From NCBI GenBank assembly GCA_905221605.1, contig CAJNDS010002668.1, forward strand, positions 124,001-188,000: a stretch of 64,000 nt of DNA, read 5' to 3'. The stretch comes from Symbiodinium natans (taxonomy: Eukaryota; Sar; Dinophyceae; Suessiales; Symbiodiniaceae). Of this stretch, positions 20,901 through 28,063 are shown in pieces. The notes below the pieces were generated by a model. It made no database searches and was not told where the DNA came from. It worked only from the letters and a program-made list of their open reading frames with translations. The position numbers were made by a program, and so were the translations under genes. Numbering within the stretch: position 1 is the first letter of the stretch; each line of letters starts with the position of its first letter.

Positions 20901-23665
20901 TGGCTGAAAGCCGAGCCCATGCGTTATGCAAGTAGGCTTGTAAGGGGTCCGAAATTGCTGATGCGACTGCAGTAGCAAGCAGGCCTGAACTCAGCGACTT
21001 CTGGCGTCCCAAGACGTTGCCCCTTATGCCAACAGTCCTTAGTAGGGAGTTTCATCTCTATTAAGGATTTGTTAGTATAAGGGGGAACATCCCAGCTTGG
21101 AGCCCTCATAACCACGAAACCTGAAAAGAAGAACCCTAAACCCTAAACCCTAAACCCTAAACCCTAAACCCTAATCCTAAGCCTTGGAGCCCTCGTGAGG
21201 CTTCTTCCGGGCGATGATGGACTTTCAGTCGAGCATGCTGCACCTGCAGCCACCTCGCCTTTTGCCAAACTCATCCATGGGTTTAGGGTTTTGGGTGTAG
21301 GGTTTAGGGTTTAGGGCTTAGGGTTTCGGGTTTAGGGTTTAGGGTTTAGGGCTTAGGGTTTCGGGTTTAGGGTTTAGGGTTTAGGGCTAGGGTTTAGAGG
21401 GCCTCCGACAAGGAGGGACCCCCCCTTACCATACTCACTTGGGTTCAGGGAGTTATAACCTATATAAGATAGGCTCCTTCTCCATTTAGGGTCCTTGTAG
21501 AACTTTGCTTACGACTAGGTGGGCCCCTCCTTGCACACCACTCCAGGCCCGGTCGACCCTGACAGTAAGTCCAGGATCCAGCAAGGCCCCTAAACTCTAA
21601 ACCCTGAACCCTTAACCCTAAACCCTAAACCCCTAAACCCTAAACCCTCGAAACCCTAAACCCTCGAAACCCTAAACCCTAAACCCTAAACCCTCGAAAC
21701 CCTAAACCCTCGAAACCCTAAACCCTAAACCCTAAACCTTCGAAACCCTAAACCCAGGTGTGGCAAAAAGAACAACCCCAACCCTAGCACCGAGAAGCTC
21801 CGTTCGTTGTGTTTGCCGGGCTTCAGGCCTGAGACCGCGAACAGAAATCTACCATATAGGGGTCGGAATAATTACTAAACCAATAGTATTCCCTTATGGT
21901 TCCTGTATAATTATACGGTAACAACCCCCCGAAACCCTATTCTAATTATTCAGGCCCCAATATTCCCGCACACATTAGGTCCCGCGTTCCTGGCGGCAAG
22001 TCCTCTCCTTGATGAGGCCGAGCGAGCACGCCAGGGTACTATTAGAGGGGTCGGGTTTAGGGTTTAGGTTTTAGGTTTTAGGGTTTAGGGTTTAGGGTTT
22101 AGGGGTCTTCCCTCATGGTCGGGGTTTAGGGCTTCAGGCTTATGTGGGAATATAGGGGTTGAGCCGGGGCCGGGCGAGGCTGACCGGTGCAAGAAGCGGC
22201 GTGGGGGGGGGGGGGGGGGGAGGTTGGAGTTGTGGGGTCTCTTGGCACTAGCAAAGTGCTGCCGTTTTACGCCAACTCCCACCTACAGGCCCTGTTCCTT
22301 GGGGAGCATATGAACCTTGCAGATTGGAGTCGTTTCTCCTATTCTACCAGTATTCCTGTTGAGGTCTACGAACCCTAAACCCTTCTGGAATTAATTTGGT
22401 CCCCAAGGCTGCTCCTGTGTGACATGGTCCCATGGCCAGGCGCCGGCAGAGGAGGCCCACAGCTGCCTCGTTCAGACAGGCCCCTGGTTTCTGGAGGACC
22501 CGGGCCCGCAAAACCCGAAACCCTGGTCCCGACGCCCTCAACACCAAAAACCCTAAACCCTACACCCTGAACCCTAATAAACCCTAAACCCGAATCCCTA
22601 AACCCTAAACCGGCCCTAAACCCTAAACCCTAAACCCTACCCCCACACTCATGGGCTGCCGCGTGGCTCAAGTCATCCCTCAACCTCGAAAGCAATGCCC
22701 CCTAGCTGGAGCAGCCCCAGGATGTCCTGGCCATACTCTCTCGCCCAAAGCCTCTATGCACCCTAATACCAAACCCTATCAAGGGAATCAAGCTTGGACC
22801 CCTTAACCGCTTCCTTTGGTATACTCCAAATATGGCCCTTGTATTACCTTAGAAATCTTTCAAAAGGGTCCCCCAAGGCTACAGGCTACAACCTTAACAG
22901 GGTCCAAGGTACAACCCCTAGACCCTATGCAGGATCAGCCAACCGACGAGGAGCTTGCTGCAGGTTTGTCTTTGGGGGGCCTGTTTCAAGAGAGCTGGCT
23001 CCAGCTCACCGTACACAATGTCCGACCGAACCCTTTCCTAGAGCATCTGCACACCCCCTAAACCCTAAACCCTAAGCCCTCAGCCCTAAACCCTAAACCC
23101 TAAACCGTAAACCGTAAACCCTAAACCCTTTGGGTGCCGTATCGGCTTATCATGAGGTTTAGGGTTTAGGGTTACGTGCTGCCCACCGACTAGGCGAGAA
23201 CCTTCCGAATCCCTACTGCAACAGGGTTTATAGGGTGCTTATATATATATATATGTTTTTTATGTATATACATATATATATATATACTGTTCTAGAAGTA
23301 TATTCGCTCACAGACTCCCTGAATCCTAAACCCTAAACCCTAAACCCTAAACCCTAAACCCTAAACCCTAAACCCTAAACCCTAAACCCTAAACCCTAAA
23401 CCCTAAACCCTAATTAAACCCTAAAGGTATAAGGTCAAGCAGACCACCACAACCCAGCAGCCCAAGCACCCCCCCAGGGTTGAGGGCGTAGGGGCGTAGA
23501 TAAGGGCGAGGCAGGCAGTGGTGAGGAGACCTGTTAGGGTTTAGGGTTTAGGGTTTAGGGTTTAGGGTTTAGGGTTTAGGGCAAGCCCTCAAACCTAAAC
23601 TCCACACTTCCTGAGGTGACTTGGCACGGCTCCGCACATTTCTGGATGCAGGGAGCGAGCCTGTA
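14861..23665 (+). CDS. Family-28 (sterol glucosyltransferase-like) glycosyltransferase, gene span of recognisable exons
   Basis: Ten + strand exons join in frame into the N-terminal and central part of a GT1/GT28-type glycosyltransferase (UGT80-like). They are 14861-14952, 15721-15804, 16524-16558, 16840-16865, 19299-19337, 20052-20099, 20823-about 20858, about 21200-21260, 22440-22496 and 22933-22963, and 23616-23665 continues the chain. Landmarks in order are the N-terminal S-G-S-R-G-D-V-Q-P loop, the L-G-H-Q-V strand, an I-G-G-V-S-G segment, the D-F-x-P-E-A-L-I strand, the T-G-P-W-F-L-E linker and the A-G-S-E-P-V strand that normally precedes the G-W-G-S-M nucleotide-sugar loop. The family adds glucose from UDP-glucose to membrane sterols or related lipids. 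The C-terminal UDP-binding exons should lie at 23.7-27.5 kb but were not secured. Introns need GT, GC and GA donors. Confidence 0.75.
14989..15091. mobile_element. Family B snap-back element
   Basis: Terminal inverted repeat CCCTAAGGGTCCATGTA / GGTTCATGGACCCTTAGGG, with the centre around GGGACTGTGGGGCCCAAGCG. It begins 37 bp downstream of the GT28-like exon donor at 14953. Confidence 0.85.
15170..15272. mobile_element. Family G-like element
   Basis: TAGTAGGGAACGAGAGATTT faces CTCTTTTTCTCATTCCCCAC. Centre ACCCCTGAAAGGGTAA. Confidence 0.55.
15280..15382. mobile_element. Family I snap-back element
   Basis: CCTGAGGACCAAATGAGCCC faces TTCATTTGGTCCCCAAGC. Lone arms of the same family occur at 22397, 31131, 34833, 56139, 57979 and 62140. 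Confidence 0.75.
15721..15804 (+). CDS. GT28-like exon: second beta strand/helix
   Basis: Acceptor TTGCAG at 15715-15720. It reads VCIFTNANHTALCARHAVD then MVPVFADTQ, with GT at 15805. Following LGHQ of the previous exon, this reproduces the G-H-x-V-x-x-x-T-x-x-N/x-F pattern of the GT28 N-terminal domain. Confidence 0.85.
15929..16031. mobile_element. Family A snap-back element (best copy)
   Basis: The outer 20 bases TTGGGATGTTCCCCCTTATA face their near-perfect complement ending GGGGGAACATCCCAA. The centre is GGGATCATAATAGGGGGTAC. About 103 bp, almost a complete palindrome, no coding capacity. Lies in an intron of the GT28-like gene. Confidence 0.9.
16524..16558 (+). CDS. GT28-like exon: I-G-G-V-S-G segment
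   Basis: After GGAG at 16520-16523 the frame reads ACIERIGGVSG. A GC donor at 16559 would leave phase 1 and join to SVEVLDNLL of the next exon. Directly upstream a 10-bp direct repeat (TTGGTGTTCC) flanks a CCCTAAA tract. Confidence 0.55.
16840..16865 (+). CDS. GT28-like short exon
   Basis: After CTCAG (16835-16839) the frame reads (S)VEVLDNLL, with GC at 16866-16867 as a possible donor. The phase fits both neighbours, but the exon is short and the call rests on frame continuity. Confidence 0.4.
16895..17030. mobile_element. Family F element
   Basis: CAGTAGTTAAGGGACTTATA, GACCCTAAGTTGGGTT, TATAGTTAGTATAGTAAGGG, GGGGACCCCTCCTTGTAAG. In a GT28-like intron. Confidence 0.75.
17108..17207. repeat. 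Dispersed repeat L, copy 1
   Basis: About 100 bp, with two internal GGTGAGTGTA(T/C)AT units. It is closely matched at 61463-61562 in the same orientation, 44 kb away. Confidence 0.8.
17282..19025. repeat. 666-bp direct tandem repeat, 2.6 copies
   Basis: The segment starting ATTCATCAAGAATG at 17282 recurs at 17948 and 18614, exactly 666 bp apart. The third copy breaks off at about 19025 after GCGCACATCA. Both translated strands are identical in the full units, so the copies are essentially identical and the duplication is very recent, or an assembly artefact. 666 is divisible by three. It lies in the intron between GT28-like exons at 16840 and 19299. Confidence 0.95.
17808..18101 (+). CDS. 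Possible exon inside the 666-bp repeat (repeated at 18474-18767)
   Basis: A 97-codon + frame runs across the unit. Its best coding-like part reads FIKNVLKSKLRHVARIPVA and lies after an acceptor-like TTTGCAG. The opposite strand also has a 221-codon frame (17432-18097), so strand is uncertain. The truncated first copy keeps the FIKNVLKS part at 17284 onward. No family is recognised. If spliced into the GT28 transcript it would be a duplicated cassette exon. Confidence 0.3.
   Translation: MLRIRCPVSADLASGCKLVPVAEPITPVRSCFADTAPVNTPALVPSAFIKNVLKSKLRHVARIPVASGSDQLCLAGSRVWSSNSCFSTLPGVTCCHT
19080..19195. mobile_element. Family G snap-back element
   Basis: TTAGTAGGGAATCTGGGAAT faces GAATCCCTCATTCCCTGCTA. 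The centre carries ACTCCCTTAAAGGGAAG. Confidence 0.75.
19299..19337 (+). CDS. GT28-like exon
   Basis: Reads SVSRAQRAAKQWF and joins at a GA donor (19338-19339, GAGGAG) to DALEDFAPE of the next exon, giving the W-x-x-A-L-x-D-F-x-P order expected in this family. An alternative start after CGCAG at 19316 would shorten it to RAAKQWF. Confidence 0.55.
19466..19577. mobile_element. Family C snap-back element
   Basis: GGTAGTCCAGTGGTACCCTT faces GGTTCCCGGGCTACC. Internal marker GGTTCCCTTGTAAAGTAA. In a GT28-like intron. Confidence 0.8.
20052..20099 (+). CDS. GT28-like exon: D-F-x-P-E-A-L-I strand
   Basis: Acceptor CTTGCAG (20045-20051) is preceded by CCCTAAA-type units. It reads DALEDFAPEALITSNE. 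The donor GT at 20100 is followed at once by a TTTAGGG tract. D-F-x-P-D/E-x-L-I is the strand before the acceptor-site loop in the N-domain. Confidence 0.75.
20823..20858 (+). CDS. GT28-like exon
   Basis: After GCCAG (20818-20822) the frame reads ASTAALRYESLTG, in phase with the previous exon. The donor could be GC at about 20859, or the exon may extend through TPTIFSC. End uncertain. Confidence 0.45.
21009..21094. mobile_element. Family A snap-back element
   Basis: GTTGCCCCTTATGCCAACAG faces TTGTTAGTATAAGGGGGAAC. Shortened centre. In a GT28-like intron. Confidence 0.8.
21200..21260 (+). CDS. GT28-like exon
   Basis: After GTGAG (21195-21199) the frame reads FFRAMMDFQSSMLHLQPP, plausible as the helix linking the two glycosyltransferase lobes. 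A 12-bp direct repeat (CTTGGAGCCCTC, 21096 and 21183) brackets the CCCTAAA tract just upstream. Confidence 0.45.
21405..21540. mobile_element. Family F element
   Basis: GACAAGGAGGGACCCCCCTT faces GGTGGGCCCCTCCTTGCAC. Internal TTTAGGGTCCTTGTAG. Confidence 0.8.
22440..22496 (+). CDS. GT28-like exon: T-G-P-W-F-L linker
   Basis: Reads APAEEAHSCLVQTGPWFLE. T-G-x-W-F-L is the conserved strand opening the C-terminal lobe of bacterial and plant members. The donor is GA (22497-22498) and the next exon starts with GATCAGCC, giving FLE-DQPTDEELAAG. Confidence 0.75.
22933..22963 (+). CDS. GT28-like exon: D-E-E-L segment
   Basis: Reads DQPTDEELAA plus one base, with donor GT at 22964. It matches the family helix (x-x-L-x-x-F-L-x-x-G) together with the following exon. 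Confidence 0.7.
23616..23665 (+). CDS. GT28-like exon: F-L-D-A-G-S-E-P-V
   Basis: Reads GDLARLRTFLDAGSEPV. In the family this is followed directly by Y-x-G-F/W-G-S-M. The donor is GC at 23666-23667. The next exon was not identified. Confidence 0.75.
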
Positions 23666-23746
23666 GCTGCTGCTCGGCTAAACTGCGGTATCGACTTCTT
23701 TGTTTGCAAAAGCCCCAGGAGTGCAGTAAAGGAAACATGCTACGTT

Positions 23747-23857
23747 GTAACCCTAAGGGTCCATGTACCTAGTTATTATATACTTGGGGCCCAAAGTATA
23801 TAGCAAGTACTTACAGGCCCAAGTATTCCCTATTTGGGTACATGGACCCTTAGGGAA
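23747..23857. mobile_element. Family B snap-back element
   Basis: ACCCTAAGGGTCCATGTACC faces GGTACATGGACCCTTAGGG; internal arms GGGGCCCAAAGTA / GGCCCAAGTATTCCC. About 110 bp. Confidence 0.9.
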
Positions 23858-24721
23858 AGTTTCCGAGCTCAGTATGAACATCTTGCCGTGCGAGTGCGAG
23901 CGGCGCTTGCCTCCGCATTGGCACCTTTGCCAGTTCCTTCTTCGACTGGAGTGCGGTTGGTCCTCCTCAGAAGTTAGGCGACTAAATCTGTTTAGGGCTT
24001 GGTTTTGGGGCTTCGGGTTTAGGATGTGAAGGGTTTAGGCCTTCTCAAGAGCCTTCACACGACTACCCCACAACCGCCTACCCTTGTTATCCTAGTAGGG
24101 GGGGGGGGGCAGGGGTCTTGTTGCAAGAAAAATTTGACCATGCTGGGCATAAGCTTCGGCACCCCCCGAAATAGGAACTTCAACGAGGGATAAGCCCAAG
24201 CCCCAAACCCCTTAACCACCGCGCTCTGAACCTAAACCCTAAACCCTAAACCGAGGTCGGATGGGGCTCAATGATTCCGGAGGGAATGAAGCCACTTGCT
24301 TGCAGTGGCCAGTGGCGGCCGTGTGGGGGGGGGGGGGGGGGGGAGGCAACGGGCTTTACACGAGTTTTAGGGGGTGTCTAGGGGGTAGGCATTTCGTGGT
24401 AAATGCTTGGGCCGGCCCAAGAGAACGCAAATTCGCGCACGTGGCGCGCATAAACCATGTAGCCCTCAACCCGTACTACCAGGATGGGCTTGTATTTCCT
24501 AAGGCTTTGTCGGGTTGATTGTGGGGATTATACGGCCTTGTAGCCGTTTGGCTAGGCAGCTGGGGTTGGCGTTGCCATTTCTGGCCTCTTGGGTTTATGA
24601 GGCTGCCCCGAAACCTCAACCGTTGAAGGTGCTATGGATCGTCAGGCGGTCATTTGTGGTTGTCGCACACGAGCAGTGTTTGTGTAAGATTGTGTAAGCA
24701 CAGAGGCCACAAGTCATGGCT

Positions 24722-24832
24722 TGTACTACAAGAAGCGGCCCCGAGCCCAAATTGGGTTATAGGCTTTAGGTATTATAAGCTTAGATTATGAGCCCCTTAT
24801 AAGTAAAGTGAGTACAACAAAAAGGGCCTAGC
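24722..24832. mobile_element. Family F element, diverged
   Basis: CCCAAATTGGGTTATAGG, CTTAGATTATGAGCCCCTTA, TAAGTAAAGTGAGTACAAC. Matches the middle of family F. Confidence 0.5.
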
Positions 24833-25921
24833 TTGCAGATGAGGGTCCCATTTAGTTTGTCGTTGAAAACTTCTTTTTGCCCTTAGAACAAATAGCTGTC
24901 CAAAGTGTCTCTACCTAAAATCGAGGAAGGGGGTCAACTTGTCGGCTATCACCTCGACCATTAAAAACACAACCCGAAAACCCAAAACCCTAAACATCCT
25001 GAGACCCCACGCCCTAAGTCAACAAAAGGGGTTTACAGGGTTTATGGGCTGAGGGCTTCCCATTGCGAGGGCTTCTACTCTGCCACGCTCGTGCTTCCTT
25101 TTTCGGCTCCTGCACAGCGCTTGCGCGCTGAAAGGGTACGTAGAACACAGATGGCCAGTTCTCAAAGATCATGGTCCCTTTTTGGTTACCCTATATGTTA
25201 GGGGCCTTATAATAGTACCCCCCAAAAGAGGCCCTAATTTAGGGAATCCCTCATATGGGTGCGAGCAGTCGTGTTGGTCAGGTACCAACAGCTTAAAGTC
25301 TCATCGGCGCCTACTCCGGGCTCAACCCCAACGCGCCAAACGCTGTCATTAAGATCCGGACCCAGCCAACACTGAACCCTACACATCTTATAGCCTTCAA
25401 CCTCATCAGTCCCCACCCTGATAAGCCCTAAACTCTTAGCAAAATATGTATAGGACATGGGGGTATGGGGCCATCAGGGCTCAGGGCCACCTTCACCTTC
25501 ATACATACTGGACCCCAAGCAAAGGAAGGAGCCCGAATTCATGATATGGCCCACATCTTCTAAGTCCTAAATCCCAGAACCCTAAACCACACAGCTAGAT
25601 ACAGCCGTAGACCCTTTTATAGACCCCGAAGCCTCAACCCCAACCCTAAACAGTAAACATCCTTCTCCGCTCGTCATGAAGCGGAAGCCCCCAAATGGCA
25701 GCGTGGCCCATGCAGCTTGCAGCGCAGCGCTGCGGATTCTGCCATTGCCACCCGCCTTTGCTGTATTCCGGGTTCGGAGGTTTAGAGGGTTTTGGGATGA
25801 TCTTCCCCCGAAGCCCTAAACCCCCCCGTCCCCCCCAAGTGCCTGAATTAATCATGGGCATGACTTTAACCATGAGCGGTACTTCTGGGCGTCGGCTGAC
25901 CTGATTGCTAAACCGTAAACC

Positions 25922-26118
25922 CTACAAGGAGGGGCCCCCTTACTGAGGGGTTTTGGGTTTAGGATTTAGGGTTTTGGGTTTAGGGGGCCCCCCTTACTAT
26001 ACTAACAAAAGCTAAGGGACTTACAACCTAAGTTCGGATCCTTATAACCCAATCCAGGGTCCTTGTAGCTAGGGGCGGGGAGGGGGGGGGGGGGGGGGGG
26101 GGCGGGCCCTCTCCTTGT
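25922..26118. mobile_element. Family F element interrupted by telomere-like tract with duplicated flank
   Basis: CTACAAGGAGGGGCCCCCTT then ACT, 38 bp of TTTGGG/TTTAGGG units, then GGGGGCCCCCCTTACTATAC continuing to an otherwise complete element ending CCCTCTCCTTGTAC. The 14-bp GGGGCCCCCTTACT is present on both sides. Confidence 0.9.
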
Positions 26119-27819
26119 ACAACCTAAATCCCAAATTCTGACTTTAGGGTTTAGGGTTTAGGGTTTAGACTCACGTGCCCAGGTTCCTGCTGCCGCTTTT
26201 GATTGCCATCCTCCAGCCAGACTCACGGCGCATTATTGAACCCCCTACCCGCCCCCAACAAAGCACGGGGTTTAGGGTGTATTCACTCCAACCACAAACC
26301 CTGCAGTTAAGATCCTAAACCCTAAACCCAGTTTAAAAAGAGGCATAGTGTTTAATGGGGTTTAGGGTTTAGGCTTTGGAGTTTAGAGTTTAGGGCCAAG
26401 GTTTAGGGTCTAGGGTAGGGTCTAGGGTTCGAGTCAGCACGTCCAGGTTCACCAATTTGGTGTGAGGGTTTGTTTGGGGCTACAGCATCTGAATGCGCAA
26501 GTTTGCATCAAGAGCCACATCCGAAGAAGCCATCCGAGGAAGCCCAAGTACCCAAATCCAAGATGCGCTTCGATTTTTTCTGCAACTCCCGGATCCAATC
26601 TACTCTGTGTTTTGTTGGTTTCCGTGCTCGCGCTGCGCTTCCCAAACCCGAACTTCTTCAGACTTGGGGCGGCAGAGTTTCGACTTGCAATTTCGGAGAA
26701 GGAAACCCTCAACACTTTACATGTTCCCTATACTCAAAGAGTATTGAGGGGCAGCTGAACCAGAAACCACAACTGGTCCACTAAACCCAGGACGCCCGCA
26801 ATGCCAAGCTATGGTTGTATTCCAAGCTCCTAGACAAAAAAAACACCCTGAGACCATAAACTCCCAAACCCTAAGTCCTTGTCGTGTAGCCGGGAAGATT
26901 TCTCCAGTTGTCGTAATGATGACCCTGCATTGCTGCTGGCTAGTCGGGTGGGAAAAAATCGTGCTCAGTTGCTCAGACTCAGAGACAGCGCCAAGTAAAT
27001 CCCCAAACCCAAAATATCCCTAAACCCTAAATCCATAAGCCCATAAAATCCCAATCCCTAAACCCTAAACCCTGAACCCTAAACCCCAAACCCTAAACCC
27101 TAAACCCTAAACCCTGTATAAACTTTCTCCAGGAAGGCCATGGTGGTGCTGCCGACTGGAAGCCTCTCGGCTGATGGTACTTATCAAGGAGGGTTTAGGG
27201 TTTAGAGTTTAGGGTTTCGGGTTTAGGGTTTAGGGTTTAGGGTGTTTAGTTTTTAGGGTTTAGGGGTTAGGGTTTTTAGTTTTTGGGGTTTAAGTATTAA
27301 GGTTTAGGCAATGTCACCCTTTGGGGCGAAACTGAATACCTAAAGGGCGGACCTCCGCTATGCGACAGTTCCCTCAAAGGAAGGTTTTGTTTAGGTTCTG
27401 GGCTTCGGACCACTTTACCCTAGTATGAAACCCCTGCCCCGTATCCTTCGCATGTTTGGCAGGATGGTGCTACTTGGTGCCGCGTGCGGGGCTGTGATTT
27501 CCGCCGCCGTGCCGACACTTGGACTGTCTGTAGGGTTGCAGACCCTATAAACCGTAAACCCTAAGGGTCAAGGGCTTAGAATTTAGGGGCTGAAGTTGAA
27601 GCTGCGGGCCTACAGCCTCAACTTCTGAACAAACCCTCAAGCCCTTTGCTCTGCCGCCCTAAACCCTAAACCCTAAACCCTGATTTTGGGAGCTCGGCGG
27701 TGCGATCTCAAGGATGCTTTCTCTAGGGTTTAGGGGCCAGGAGGAGAGGGAGGGGCCCCCCCGTTCGAGCAATATCCATAAGGCTACCCTCAACGACTAT
27801 ACACCTGAGGGCTTCGGGT

Positions 27820-27952
27820 CTACAAGTAAGGGCGCCTTTGTTTCACTACAACTGTTGTTAAGGGACTTATAACCGAAGTTATCATACTCAAAGCCCAGTT
27901 TCTGGCCTTATAACTCTACTTGTGACAAGGGGGGGGCCGTATTTGTAGGGGT
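27820..27952. mobile_element. Family F element
   Basis: GTCTACAAGTAAGGGCGCCT faces GGCCGTATTTGTAGGG. Internal TTGTTAAGGGACTTATAACC and CCTTATAACTCTACTTGTGA. It lies about 30 bp upstream of the GT27 start codon, so it may sit in the promoter or 5' UTR. Confidence 0.8.
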
Positions 27953-27982
27953 TATGGGTTCATAGCGTGATGCCTTGCCCCA

Positions 27983-28063
27983 ATGAGGAGTGTTCGCTTC
28001 GCCATACTGACTGTGGCCATTGTCACTGGCCTGCTGCTGAGCGTGGCATACATGCTCCCTGCC
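27983..28063 (+). CDS. GT27 first exon: type II signal anchor
   Basis: The start codon sits in CCCCAATGAGG. The exon reads MRSVRFAILTVAIVTGLLLS and then VAYMLPA. Arg residues at 2 and 5 precede about 20 hydrophobic residues, typical of Golgi type II enzymes. A GA donor (28064) would join in phase to the exon at 28886 (ELQSSNELPE). The family-typical topology and position ahead of the catalytic exons support this start. Confidence 0.65.

Larger units (their letters stand above)
23670..27980. other. Probable 3' part of the GT28-like gene, exons not secured
   Basis: Candidate exon fragments on + are 25685-25760 (GSVAHAACSAALRIL after a GAAG acceptor), 26187-26225 (VPAAAFDCHPP) and 27132-27160 (EGHGGA, reminiscent of the H-G-G-A donor-binding motif). 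An unassigned 98-104-codon open stretch lies at 26462-26784, and a frame MVLLGAACGAVISAAVPTLG lies at 27472-27535. The rest is family B and F elements, telomere-like tracts and G homopolymers. Confidence 0.35.

Noticed and set aside
23325-23415. CRISPR-like regular repeats
   Set aside because: Pure heptamer tandem repeat without spacers.
26462-26784. Three overlapping + frames of 84-104 codons
   Set aside because: All three frames are open over the same unique stretch and none shows a domain. Mentioned only in the region entry.
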